NCBI GenBank assembly: GCA_029851415.1
Contig: CM056744.1
Location: forward strand, 70,302,172 to 70,366,171
Direction of reading: 5' to 3'
Source of the DNA: Eretmocerus hayati
Taxonomy: Eukaryota; Arthropoda; Insecta; Hymenoptera; Aphelinidae
DNA: 64,000 nucleotides
Below the pieces are notes generated by a model, which saw only the letters and a list, made by a program, of their open reading frames with translations, had not been told where the DNA came from and searched no databases. The position numbers were made by a program, and so were the translations under genes. Shown in pieces: positions 10,612-20,995 of this stretch (within the stretch, counting starts at the first letter, position 1; the number at the start of each line of letters is the position of its first letter).

Positions 10612-10983
10612 TTAAGAATCTTTCCCGAGCCTTGTTTGATTGAATCTACAAAAATTGATTCTATCTCTTTCAATTTCTACAGTTTTGATCACGACAAATT
10701 GTTGGAATAGACGTCGACCAAGTATGAATGGATTAAACTCACCATCACGTATCGCTAATCTGTATCGTACAAAATTTAGTCTAGTTAAACTCTTCCCATC
10801 CTTTTTCTGCATTGCTGAGACCCAGCATTGAGTGCCATGAGGATAGAACAGCGGATACAGCCAAGGCTCAGTATTCGGGTTCATGGCATTGATATATTTC
10901 AGTTCCTTAGTTGTTTTATCTAAAATACTTACATATGATTCTGGTATTTCACCCTCTGAATTTGTATCGAAAATAGCAGCCAC
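10612..10983 (-). pseudogene. Helitron N-terminal region, part 2
   Basis: It contains the conserved block NTEPWLYPLFYPHGTQCW and FVRYRLAIRDGEFNPFILGR, which in Helitrons precedes Rep. It is in the same frame as the upstream part and separated from it only by a single TGA at 11038-11040. At its 3' end a frameshift near 10625 moves the reading into RFLKNLHEKLNKMAEAN, which leads into Rep. Confidence 0.88.
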
Positions 10984-11037
10984 TTCATTATATTGTTGAG
11001 CATTATATCGTTTGGGATCAAGACCTTTCTTGATAGT

Positions 11038-12120
11038 TCAAGCTAAACATAAATTTAGAAACGACTCGTTATTTCCTCTAGCCTTTTGCTCTTGAGCTTT
11101 TGCCGCTTCACCCATCATTATGTAAGATTGTGCATGAATGTTTTTTTCTTTCATGATTTTATCCAATCGAACCAATAAATTTGAGTCAAGATTATCAAAT
11201 AAATTTGAACGATGTTCAGTTGCCTGATCCCCGCCATAAATAAACAATTGTCCGAATGAAGGCGATTGATTCAACTCGGGATATAAAGCTGTATTGATTT
11301 GATAATAAACTTGACCATGGATTTTGAAGCAATAAGGTCCAGGACGCGAAGCATTGAACTGTGTCACATTAGCATTGAGAGAGGCAAATGAGAATGCGGA
11401 ATTGTAAGCACGAATATTTCTGGAGAAATGATTTGATTCTTCATGATTATTTTCTAGTAAGAGTTTTAATTCTCGTGGAATTTCTGTCAAAGGCTCGAGA
11501 AACACTTTGCCATGATTGAAACAATCATCGAAAGTTTTCTTACCTTTTACTTTTTCACCTTTAAAATGTTTAGCGTCACACGCGGCACATAAAATGTTCA
11601 TTGCGCCGAGATAATTCTGAGGGACATCCGATTCTTGAATTATTTCACTCACTTTATTAGAAACCGCAACCACATTGGCCGAATCATCCTTTGACGTGCT
11701 TGTCACATGTTCGTTTGAATCCACAGACTTCAAAATCTTTCGTGGAGGCTCATCAGTCGTTGATTTGTTAGAAAATTGAGCTCTTTTCGACGTTGCCCTT
11801 CCGACGCTAGGTGTTTCCGTGACTGTTTCCGCGATGTTTTTTGATTTTGCAGCATGTGGTACATCAGAAGAACCCAATCGATTTTGCAATGATGAAATCT
11901 CTCTGTCCGAACTCAATTTCGAGCAGCTAGGAAGATTGAGAGTCAATGGTTGGTTCAGATCATGAACGATTTTATGGCGATATTGTTTCTTCTGTAAAAA
12001 CTGACTCTTTGGCAAAGATAATTGCGAAGGTTCATCTAGGATTATAACTCTCTGAGTACTTTGATTACCTTCTCGTTTCTTTTTACATGCCTTATTCTTC
12101 GATTCATTTTTATCGCTCAT
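11038..12120 (-). pseudogene. Helitron N-terminal region, part 1 (Cys/His motif)
   Basis: A frame of 360 residues starting at the ATG at 12120. The first ~170 residues are basic and Ser/Thr rich (MSDKNESKNKACKKKREG), suggesting a nuclear localisation region. The second half has Helitron-typical features: ILCAACDAKHF with a downstream DDCFNHGKVFL, then NIRAYNSAFSFASLNANVTQ and YCFKIHGQVYYQINTALYP. It ends in a TGA, but the reading continues in frame with Helitron-like sequence. This is the likely start of the whole Rep-helicase protein. Confidence 0.85.
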
Positions 12121-14039
12121 TTTTGATTTTTGATGGGTGTTATTATCAAGTATTTTCAGAGATTGTATATTGTGTGTAGAAAGTTTGTCGAAAATTTGTC
12201 AAACAGTATAATTATATTTTCATATTTTTCAAAGGTTCAAAGGATCGAAAATTTCAGTGAATGTCAAAATGTCAAAAATTCAAGATCACATGATCTAACT
12301 GATGAACTAAAGAATGAAATTCAAAGCTTACTCACGCGAATTTTTACTTCCTCGTTCATTTTGCATTTTTTCCACTCTCTCATTTTCTCCGTGTGATTTC
12401 TCCTAAAAATTCCTCCTCCAAGTTATTTACACACGATTTTACAATGCCACAATAAACACAATAATCGCTTCACATCACAATAATCTTGATAATATTCGAG
12501 TAACCTCGATCTTGCCGTCTTTTGCTCTCGTTTCGTACACTTATCAAAATACATTATTATATTGTATTTATAAGCGGATATCCACCATTCAAAAACGTAT
12601 CCAAACCTCAAACTTTCCTCGGCATCATCATAACAAAAATCATAACAAAAATATAATAACAAAAATATCATCATTGCCCGATACAACAACACCCTCCTCA
12701 CCTCTCTTTCATCACTCATCCTCACACATCCTCACACAGACATGAGATATCGAAAATTTCGAGATACGCCAACTTCTCGATAGCCTGCGGATTAATAGGA
12801 TGGATGATTTGGTCAAATGTACAGTGTCTATAACATGTTTCTGACTAAAAATCGCTCCTAAAATTCATAGCAGTGATTTCCAGGTTCGAGGACAGGCCCA
12901 AAATTGAACTATAGGGTCCTAGAATGTACTCCAAGTATATTCAGGTTAGCAGTGGAACGAGGGACTCGTCACGTGCACGTTTTGTTCCACGAAAATATCG
13001 TTGTTTTTCTTTGGAGGGGGGGAGGGCGTTTATCCCCCCACCCCTCTCCCTTGAGTTCAGGGCAAGAAAGGGAGGGCGCATCGTGTAGCTGAGAAAATTT
13101 CCAAGAGAATGCCGTTTGATTCATCCCGATATCTGATGAAGCCGATTGAAGCGGATTTACTAGCAAAGTTAAGTTTTTGAAAAGATAGTGCGGCGGTAAA
13201 ATGCTGATGATGGGTGGGCATGATGAGCTATTGATGCTTGATGCGTCACGCGTGGCGCTATAGCAAAGCTAAGCAATATCGGTGGGCGTATATGTTTGCA
13301 CATTTGGCAACATCCTCCTACCTTAACAAAAAGGATGACTCGATATAGAAAAAGTTTGATATTATATATCATTTTAATTCATACATCACTAACAAGAATA
13401 TCATAATCAGTTCAAGGGATCAAGATCCATTCAAATAGTTTATGATAAACAAGAGTCTCTAGGAATAGAATAGTCAAGGTCATTCCTCATCCATCCTTGA
13501 AATTCATCTATCTTCGATTCCATCACTGTATCAGTTTGATTCTTCACTGTCCCGAATTTGCCACTGACACGGACACCGTCCACTCAGTCACTGCTGCCGT
13601 TGTCATTATCGTCGAATTGGAATATCACTTATTTGGTGATGGGTCTCTGCAGCGTTGTTGTGGTGGTACGGACAGTCACTGCGCAGACATATCCGTCTTC
13701 GCCCGAGTGTATGTCATCGACTATTTCCATGGGCCAGGAACAAGGAGGCGTGGTCTCACCACGGACGAGAACTTAATCGCCTACTAGCGTCATTGCCTAC
13801 GTCGCTAACGCTCGTCCGGCTTGGAAATGTCTTTGATATGGTATGAGCCCCTGAAATGCTTTTGTAGTTCAACAATGTAACGTTGAGATTTCATAATACA
13901 AAGGATTCGGAATTGATAATTTCCTTGATGTAACCTAGTAACTATAATTGAGAACTATTGAGTTGGTGTAATGTTGCGCATAGTGAGGTTCCTGAACCTC
14001 CAGTGAGTATCTGGAAATTTCGCCCAGTTAGCCAGTCTC
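12121..14039. other. Unassigned sequence upstream of the Helitron protein
   Basis: It should contain the Helitron 5' end, which was not located. Low-complexity AT-rich stretches (12560-12680) and a small TCGAAAATTTCGA palindrome (12753-12765) are visible. Around 13010-13070 there are G- and C-runs. The sequence at 13200-13330 looks unique. Overlapping short frames at 13497-13850 have no motifs. No gene is supported. Confidence 0.35.
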
Positions 14040-15355
14040 ATAGCGACGGCCTCAGATCCAATACCAGCCCCTGCCTCAGCCACGCCCTATCTACGGCCCC
14101 AGCCTCAGTCTTAGCCACAGCCTCGGTCTCAGCCTCAGCACCAACCTTAGCCCAAGATCCAGCTCAAGCCCCAGCCCAGCTTCAGCTAGGGCCTCGGTCC
14201 CAGCGTCAGTCGCAGGCTTAGCCACTGCCCCAGTCTTAGCCCCAGCCCAATCTCGCCCCTAGTCACAGCCACAGCCTTCAAACTCAGCCTCCGCGTTAGC
14301 TCCAACCTCAGCCTCGGCGACGCTCCAGCTTAGCCTCAGCCCCAACATTGGCCCCAGCCCCAGCCTAAGCCTTAGGTTCGGCCTCAGCCCCAGACGTAGC
14401 CCCAGCCTCAGCTCCAGCTCCAGCCCGAGCCACAGCTTCAGCCACGTTCCAACCACGGCTCCAGCCTCAGTCCCAGTCACAACCTCAGCTTCGGCTCGGC
14501 CCCAGCCTTAGCCCAAGACTCAGCTCCTGCCTCAGCCCAGCCTCGCCCCAAGCCACAAGCCTTGCCTCATCCCAAGCCACAGGCCCAGCCTAAGCCCCAG
14601 CCACAGCCCCGCCTCATCGCAAGCTACAGGCCTAGCCTCATCTCTAGCCACAGGACCAGCTTCAGCCTCAGCCATAGCGCCAGTCACAGCCACAGCCTTC
14701 AAACTCAGCCTCTGCGTTAGCTCCAACCTCAGCCTCGGCGACGCTCCAGCTTAGCCTCAGCCCCAACATTGGCCCCAGCCCCAGCCTAAGCCTTAGCTTC
14801 GGCCTCAGCCCCAGACGTAGCCCCAGCCTCAGCTCCAGCTCCAGCCCGAGCCACAGCTTCAGCCACGTCCCAACCACGGCTCCAGCCTCAGTCCCAGTCA
14901 CAACCTCAGCTTCGGCTCGGCCCCAGCCTTAGCCCAAGACTCAGCTCCTGCCTCAGCCCAGCCTCGCCCCAAGCCACAAGCCTTGCCTCATCCCAAGCCA
15001 CAGGCCCAGCCTTAGCCCCAGCCACAGCCCCGCCTCATCGCAAGCTACAGGCCCAGCCTCATCTCTAGCCACAGGACCAGCTTCAGCCTCAGCCATAGCG
15101 CCAGTCCCAGCCACAGCCCAGCCTCAGTCCCAGCTCAGCTTTAGTCCCAGCCTCCGCCCCAGCATCAGTCTCAGGCTTAGCCACTGCCCCAGTCTGCAAC
15201 AGCCCCAGCCTCGGTCCACCCCCAGCCACGGTCCACCCCCAGCCTAGTCTTAGCTCCAGCCTCCGCCCTAGCGTCAGTCTTAGGCTTAGCCACTCCCCCA
15301 GCCTTAGCCCTAGCCTCAGCCCCAGCCCCATATCACTCTTAGTCACAGTCACAGT
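14040..15355. repeat. CAGCCY-type degenerate minisatellite array
   Basis: About 1.3 kb is made of 6-bp words such as CAGCCT, CAGCCC and TAGCCC. It creates long overlapping frames rich in Gly/Leu/Arg on the minus strand and Ser/Pro/Ala on the plus strand. A higher-order period of 421 bp is visible: the block starting TTCAAACTCAGCCT occurs at about 14277 and 14698 with few differences. The array is interrupted at 15356 by a truncated LINE. Confidence 0.92.
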
Positions 15356-16005
15356 CAAGCCAACCAATTTGAATGAAGTAGTCCTTGCCATAAAACATTT
15401 CTCCTCACAGGCTCGCGGGGTAGATGGAATCCCTCAAAGAGTGATCGCGAAAGCTCTCCCGGCGATTGGTGATCTTATTGTACATATTTTCAACTCCTCT
15501 TTCGCTCACAGCATCTTTCCTGAGACTTGGAAGCAAGCACAGCTGATTGCGCTAAGAAAGACTGTAGCTCCATCATCAGTCTCGGACTTCCGTCCTATTG
15601 CGCTCTTGTGCTTCCTCTCCAAGGTTCTCGAAAAGATTGCACACGACCAAATCACGGGAAACTTGAAGAAAGAAAAATTATTAGATGGCTTCCAGGCTGG
15701 TTTCAGACAACACCACAGTACCCAGACAGCTTTGCTGAAATTGACTGATGACATCAGACTAGGTATAGATAGGAAGAAGATCACCCTTCTACTACTCTTC
15801 GACTTCAGCAAAGCCTTTGACACGATATCACCAACAAAATTTCTGAGTAAACTGCGACAACTTGGTTTCTCGCGTTCGGCACTCCTGTGGATCAAATCAT
15901 ATTTACAAGGTCGCACCCAGCTAGTCACCTCCAAGAATGGTAATTCTGATTGGCTCGCAACCAATCTGGGTGTTCCGCAGGGTTCTGTTCTCGGGCCCTT
16001 ACTCT
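15356..16005 (+). pseudogene. LINE reverse transcriptase, N-terminal half
   Basis: The frame shows the classic non-LTR RT order: SQARGVDGIPQRVIAKAL, FPETWKQAQLIALRKT, SDFRPIALLCFLSKVLEKIA, DGFQAGFRQHHSTQTALL, LLFDFSKAFDTISP (catalytic block A) and GVPQGSVLGPLL. It stops being RT immediately after GPLL, where the LTR begins. The endonuclease half is missing, as expected for a 5'-truncated insertion. The RT copies element RNA at a nicked chromosomal target. The remainder is at 17237-18192, and the reading frame is restored if the insertion is ignored. Confidence 0.93.
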
Positions 16006-16087
16006 TGATGTGCGCATCTTCATTTTTTAATCGATGAGCACATTATATTTCACTCATCCACACATTACACACATGCCACACACCGCC

Positions 16088-16571
16088 ATAACGCATCTTA
16101 CAGTTACTCTATAATTAACAAACACGTAACGAGGCACCCCGTTACCCTAATTTGAAACGCAATTCACATAGTACTTTCTTAGGTAACGAAGCACCCCGTT
16201 ACTATTCATTCACACCATACACATAAACGTAACGTGGCACCCCGTTACTTTTATGGCATGGACAAACGATCTCCCACTATTCGTTAACGCATTCGCGCGT
16301 TACCCCACACTTTCTCATATATCTGAAACGCAACTTACAGTTACACGCAATTTCTGGCGCGTAACGCAGAGGAACGTTACTTACGACAATTTCACACCTA
16401 GAAACGCCACTTATCGTTACCATTTTTACAACCACGTAACGCAAAGACACGTTATGCATAGACATTTCCCATAAGGAAACGCCTCTTACCGTTACACTTT
16501 TAAGTACACTTGCAACGCATCCGCACGTTACAAATAGCGTTTTCTTACGCTGTAACGTTGCTTAGCGCTAC
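16088..16571. promoter_or_regulatory. Array of 12 GTAACG-N8-CGTTAC dyads upstream of a promoter
   Basis: Left half-sites (GTAAC, GAAAC, GCAAC or ATAAC/TTAAC) start at 16088, 16126, 16183, 16229, 16284, 16325, 16361, 16401, 16436, 16476, 16512 and 16552. Each is followed exactly 15 bp later by GTTAC (once GTTAT, once GCTAC). The spacing between dyads is 35-57 bp, mostly 36-41. This is the layout expected for repeated binding sites of a dimeric regulator in an LTR U3. The factor is unknown. Confidence 0.8.
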
Positions 16572-16594
16572 ACACTTTTGCGGCTTAACCCGCC

Positions 16595-16631
16595 TATATA
16601 AGCCCCAGCAAACCAAGCTCGGCATCTCAGT
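16595..16631 (+). promoter_or_regulatory. TATA box and TCAGT initiator of the LTR
   Basis: TATATAAG begins at 16595 and TCAGTCC at 16627, about 32 bp apart, which is the normal arthropod core-promoter spacing. The same arrangement occurs at 44259/44291 in a related sequence. Confidence 0.75.
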
Positions 16632-17236
16632 CCGATCTCAACACGCCGTCGCGACGCACTCTCCGCGACACTCGGCCCTTCCGTGGCCACGCTGCTCCGT
16701 TACGTCGACGTACCCTGGTGCCGTCAGGAACGTCATCATCGCGATTTAGTGACATTATACCGTTGTGCTGCTCGAAGCTATGAGCGATAGAGTCTGTGTT
16801 GTGTTCGTGTTTCGCCCTGGTACCGAATCGCAATTGAACCTTGAAGACATTCGAATTATTCGTTTACCAAACCCTGCGCCTGGTCCACGACCGGCCTAAT
16901 ACGTTCGATTCCCATACCGTCCGAGCCCGTACGGATGGACCGTAAAAACCGTAGCTGCGCTCGGAGCAAGGCTGCCGTCACCCGCACCGAGGCTGATCGT
17001 CAGCGGGACCTGTACGGACTCCAGCAGGCAAAGAAACTGGCTCGGCTTGCCGTGCTCCAAGCCATCGCTGCGGAACAAAAAAAGACTGCTCCCATTGAGA
17101 AAAACTCGTCTCCGTCCAGCGAGACGCGGGAGTTACCATACTCTCATTGACAGGGATCCCCAGGTTTCTTTTGCATAATTCAATTATCCAACTGAAATCC
17201 ATGCCAAGCGGATCTACGGGCCGGCACTGTCACTCT

Positions 17237-18192
17237 TTAGTTTGTACGTCAATGACTTGCCTGGGCTACTGAACGGAAAGTCGGTAGATCATCTCTTTTA
17301 CGCTGATGACCTCCAAATTTATCTCCAAATCGAGAAAAATAAGATCAGGGAGGGCATCGCTCGACTGGGAGAAATCGGACGACTGGTTGCTGATTGGGCT
17401 ATGGGCTCCGGCCTGCGTCTCAACGCTGGTAAAACCAAGGCAATCTTCTTCTCTTCCGAGAGGAATATCAAGGATCTGAAAAGGATGGATTTGCCAGGTG
17501 TTGAGATACAGGATGGAGTTTTCGTTCCTTTCAGTGACACAGTCGTGAGTCTTGGTGTTGTATTAGACAGCGAATTATCGTGGAAACCGCAAATAAATCA
17601 AGTGACGAAGAAAGTCAACAGGGCCCTGTACGGTTTGCGGTTTTTCAGGGCATGCATCACCGGGACTCTCCGAGTTCGACTGGTCGAGGCGTTAGTACAA
17701 CCCCATCTAGACTATTGTACGGTCGTGTATCTTGACGCCACAGACGAACAGCGGCAACGGCTACAAAGACTGAACAACTCATTTGTGAGATACATTTTTG
17801 ATCTTAGGAGAGACGAGCACATCACTCCGTTCAGGGAAAACTTGGATTGGCTGCGTACTGATTCGCGGCGAATGTACTTTGCAGGCATTATCATGTATAA
17901 GATCATGCACATGAGGGAACCTGGTTACCTGTCTGCAATGTTTACCAGGCTCCAATCCGAGCGCTCCGTGCGGGAAGATGCACAAGAGCAGGAACTCGAA
18001 GTCCCCAAAGTGAGACTTGAATATGGAAGAAGATCTTTCCAAGTTCAATGCGCTCACTTCTGGAACTTTCTCCCTTCAGGCATTCGGCAAATTCAGAAGA
18101 TCGCATTTTTCAAAGAAGCTCTGAAAGAGTTTCTCTTATCACAACCATCCCAGAGGATTGATGTGGATAACAAACAATACTTTAACCTCTGA
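17237..18192 (+). pseudogene. LINE reverse transcriptase, C-terminal half
   Basis: Reading resumes with FSLYVNDLPGLL and the catalytic DHLFYADDLQIY, followed by LNAGKTKAIFF, VVSLGVVLDSELSWKPQIN, a YGLRFFRACI block and VQPHLDYCTVVYLDATDEQR. It ends at a TGA at 18190-18192. The final part (CAHFWNFLPSGIRQIQ, then FKEALKEFLLSQ) is the usual C-terminus of Jockey/CR1-like proteins. The frame is open throughout, so the element was probably fairly young when the LTR landed in it. Confidence 0.93.
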
Positions 18193-18568
18193 TAGGCTTG
18201 GGCTCTTTCCGATTAGGCTTTTAATTATAACTTAGTTATGCGTGGCCTTCCCGCCATTGACTGAAACATCTGTGATAATTTTCCGAGCCCACTGTCCTTT
18301 TATATGTACAAAAATGTTTTATATTCTCTTGCTCCTTTTTTGCTATCTTTACCTGTATAAGAAATAGTGTGATTTGACTTTCTACGCACCTTGCAGTGCT
18401 TCAAAATGACTAGTCACTTGATGTGATAATACAATGTCCTTGACCAAAACGACAAATTTCACGAATGTGATATATATTTATTATGAGTGACATATGTACC
18501 ATATGTAACAGAATTTTTAATTTTTGCCTCTGAGCAAATAAAGGATATCAATCAATCAATCACAGTTT
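18193..18568 (+). other. LINE 3' untranslated region and (CAAT)n tail
   Basis: AT-rich sequence ending in AATAAAGGATATC and a short ATCA/CAAT simple-repeat tail, a common 3' end for this group of LINEs. The minisatellite resumes immediately afterwards. Confidence 0.75.
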
Positions 18569-18670
18569 CAGCCTCAGCCTCAGCGTTAGCTCCAACCTCA
18601 GCCTCGCGGCTACCCTCCAGCTTAGCCTCAGCCCCAACATCGGCCCCAGCCTCAGCCTAAGCCTTAGGGT

Positions 18671-18834
18671 GTGGCTACATGTAGTCGTTTGAGGTGATTC
18701 TGAGACAGCGGGCAGCGCCTCTAGTGGTAATTGAGCCGTTTCCTCCATGTAATTTGAAGCAAACACCACCGCAGCCTCTGATGGAGGTGCTGTCCCACTG
18801 TCTCAGAATCGCCTCAAACGACTGCATGTAGCCA
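18671..18834. mobile_element. 164-bp hAT-like MITE in the minisatellite
   Basis: Left end GTGGCTACATGTAGTCGTTT and right end AACGACTGCATGTAGCCAC are inverted copies over about 37 bp with two differences. GCCTTAG occurs on both sides (about 18661-18667 and 18836-18842) as a probable 7-8 bp target duplication. The right end reads CAGTGGCTAC in reverse, typical of hAT termini. Confidence 0.8.
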
Positions 18835-19038
18835 CTGCCTTAGCTTCGGCCTCAGTCCCAGCCTCAGCCCCAGCTCCAGCCCGAGCCACAGCCTCAGCCT
18901 TAGCTCCAGCCTCAGCCTTAGCCCCAACTCAAGCCACAGACTCAGCCTCGGCCCAGCCTCAGCCGCCCCACCCCTAGCCCCAGACCCAACCTCGACCCCA
19001 GCTTCAGCTTCTGCTCCAGCCTTAGTCCCAGCATCAGC
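18731..19038. repeat. Segment A of the local duplication (MITE right half plus array)
   Basis: From AATTGAGCCGTTTCCTCC through the right half of the MITE and on into CAGCCY array. A second copy lies at 20371-20690 with small differences. Confidence 0.8.
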
Positions 19039-20366
19039 TCAGCCACAGACCCAGCCTTCGAACTCAGCCTCCGCGTTAGCTCCAACCTCAGCCTCGGTGA
19101 CGCTCCAGCTTAGCCTCAGCCCCAACATTGGCCCCAGCCCCAGCCTAAGCCTTAGCTTCGGCCTCAGCCCCAGACGTAGCCCCAGCCTCAGCTCCAGCTC
19201 CAGCCCGAGCCACAGCTTCAGCCACGTCCCAACCACGGCTCCAGCCTCAGTCCCAGTCACAACCTCAGCTTCGGCTCGGCCCCAGCCTTAGCCCAAGACT
19301 CAGCTCCTGCCTCAGCCCAGCCTCGCCCCAAGCCACAAGCCTTGCCTCATCCCAAGCCACAGGCCCAGCCTTAGCCCCAGCCACAGCCCCGCCTCATCGC
19401 AAGCTACAGGCCTAGCCTCATCTCTAGCCACAGGACCAGCTTCAGCCTCAGCCATAGCGCCAGTCACAGCCACAGCCTTCAAACTCAGCCTCTGCGTTAG
19501 CTCCAACCTCAGCCTCGGCGACGCTCCAGCTTAGCCTCAGCCCCAACATTGGCCCCAGCCCCAGCCTAAGCCTTAGCTTCGGCCTCAGCCCCAGACGTAG
19601 CCCCAGCCTCAGCTCCAGCTCCAGCCCGAGCCACAGCTTCAGCCACGTCCCAACCACGGCTCCAGCCTCAGTCCCAGTCACAACCTCAGCTTCGGCTCGG
19701 CCCCAGCCTTAGCCCAAGACTCAGCTCCTGCCTCAGCCCAGCCTCGCCCCAAGCCACAAGCCTTGCCTCATCCCAAGCCACAGGCCCAGCCTTAGCCCCA
19801 GCCACAGCCCCGCCTCATCGCAAGCTACAGGCCCAGCCTCATCTCTAGCCACAGGACCAGCTTCAGCCTCAGCCATAGCGCCAGTCCCAGCCACAGCCCA
19901 GCCTCAGTCCCAGCTCAGCTTTAGTCCCAGCCTCCGCCCCAGCATCAGTCTCAGGCTTAGCCACTGCCCCAGTCTGCAACAGCCCCAGCCTCGGTCCACC
20001 CCCAGCCACGGTCCACCCCCAGCCTAGTCTTAGCTCCAGCCTCCGCCCTAGCGTCAGTCTTAGGCTTAGCCACTCCCCCAGCCTTAGCCCTAGCCTCAGC
20101 CCCAGCCTCATATCACTCTTAGTCACAGTCACAGTCAAGCCAACCAATTTGAATGAAGTAGTCCTTGCCATAAAACATTTCTCCTCACAGGCTCGCGGGG
20201 TAGATGGAATCCCTCAAAGCGCGATCGCGAAAGCTCTCCCGGCGATTGGTGATCTTATTGTACATATTTTCAACTCCTCTTCCGCTCACAGCATCTTTCC
20301 TGAAACTTGGAAGCAAGCACAGCTGATTGCGCTAAGAAAGACTGTAGCTCCATCATCAGTCTCGTC
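19039..20366. repeat. Segment B', duplicate of 14259-15586 (array plus LINE start)
   Basis: Array and LINE 5' junction repeat those at 14259-15586 with a constant 4780-bp offset and only scattered substitutions. The LINE part ends abruptly after the codons for RKTVAPSSVS, where it is fused to segment A'. Confidence 0.92.
20149..20366 (+). pseudogene. Truncated duplicate of the LINE RT start
   Basis: It repeats about 73 residues of the RT N-terminus (MNEVVLAIKHFSSQARGVDG onward, ending RKTVAPSSVS) with a few substitutions relative to 15369-15586. It then breaks off at the junction with segment A'. It arose by segmental duplication rather than a second transposition, because the upstream array is duplicated with it. 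Confidence 0.9.
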
Positions 20367-20370
20367 ATCT

Positions 20371-20730
20371 AATTGAGCCGTTTTCTCCATGTATTTTGAA
20401 GCAAACACCACCGCAGCCTCTGATGGAGGTGCTGTCCCACTGTCTCAGAATCGCCTCAAACGACTGCATGTAGCCACTGCCTTAGCTTCGGCCTCAGTCC
20501 CAGCCTCAGCCCCAGCTCCAGCCCGAGCCACAGCCTCAGCCTTAGCCCCAACTCAAGCCACAGACCCAGCCTCGGCCGAGCCTCAGCCGCCCCACCCGTA
20601 GCCCCAGACCCAACCTCGACCCCAGCTTCAGCCTCTGCTCCAGCCTTAGTCCCAGCATCAGCTCTGCCACAGACCCAGCCTCAGCTCCACCTGTAGCTCC
20701 AGACCCAGCCTCGACCCCAGCCACAGCCTA
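20371..20730. repeat. Segment A' plus terminal part of the minisatellite
   Basis: A copy of 18731-19038, including half of the MITE without its left end, followed by further CAGCCY words. The array ends near 20730, where unrelated sequence begins. Confidence 0.8.
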
Positions 20731-20837
20731 TCGATCCAGAAGGAAAGTTTTGACTGATTGGATCTTAGAACAACTGATCGAACCATCAAATCAACTGCCC
20801 AATCCGTACGGATAAGTCAAAAGCCATCACCAGCAAC

Positions 20838-20995
20838 ACCAACACGGACCCACCGATCCGCCGACCCTCTAACCCACCGACCCACCAAAAGTACCTGCGG
20901 CGCCGCCACGATACAAGGCATCCGGACAGATAAAATTGGATATTCAATATCACCAGCGACGCCATCACAATACGAGGCATCCGGACGGATGAAAT
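20838..20995 (+). repeat. Direct repeat (copy 1) with GACCCACC units
   Basis: It starts CCAACACGGACCCACCGA, contains several GACCCACC-like units, and ends with CACGATACAAGGCATCCGGA and an AATTGGA-type segment. Part of the end (TACGAGGCATCCGGACGGAT) occurs a second time at 20969-20988. A matching copy lies at 21767-21920. Confidence 0.75.

Larger units (their letters stand above)
3554..12120 (-). mobile_element. Decayed autonomous Helitron (Rep-helicase plus two OB-fold genes)
   Basis: A minus-strand series of frames gives the canonical order of an animal Helitron protein: N-terminal Cys/His region (12120-11038), Rep (10585-9509), linker (9407-8871) and PIF1-type helicase (8862-7504). Two RPA-like OB-fold genes lie downstream of the helicase and converge on each other. 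Two in-frame stops and three frameshifts interrupt the Rep-helicase, so it is inactive. The boundaries given are those of the coding content; the Helitron termini were not identified. Confidence 0.8.
16006..17232 (+). mobile_element. Probable solo LTR inside the LINE RT, with CTCT target duplication
   Basis: The 1227-bp insertion begins TGATGTG and ends CTGTCA, so it has TG...CA ends (an inverted TGA/TCA). It is flanked by CTCT at 16002-16005 and 17233-17236. It contains an array of dyad motifs, a TATA box and an initiator, as expected for U3-R-U5. Two short frames in the downstream part (16780-16899, 39 residues, and 16935-17150, 71 basic residues) are not recognised. No internal retroelement genes are adjacent, hence 'solo'. 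No clear AATAAA was seen, which is a weakness of this reading. Confidence 0.65.
15356..18568 (+). mobile_element. 5'-truncated Jockey/CR1-like LINE inserted in the minisatellite
   Basis: Reverse transcriptase coding sequence begins abruptly in the array (CAAGCCAACCAATTTG) and ends with a short 3' untranslated region. An AATAAA at about 18537 is followed by a CAATCAATCAATC tail, and then the CAGCCT array resumes. TCACAGT occurs at both junctions and may be the target duplication. The RT is split by a solo LTR at 16006-17232. Confidence 0.85.

Noticed and set aside
12423..12745. Overlapping frames on both strands upstream of the Helitron
   Set aside because: Low-complexity AT-rich sequence with no motif or splice context.
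12736..12800. TCGAAAATTTCGA palindrome as the Helitron terminal hairpin
   Set aside because: Helitron hairpins lie near the 3' end before CTRR; this is on the 5' side and no TC start could be tied to it.
14259..15391. Gly/Leu/Arg-rich minus-strand proteins in the array
   Set aside because: They follow directly from the CAGCCY words, occur on both strands and several frames, and have no start or domain context.
16088..16571. CRISPR-like array (regularly spaced short repeats)
   Set aside because: Only the half-sites are conserved, units are about 20 bp with variable spacing, there are no cas genes and the surroundings are eukaryotic retroelements.
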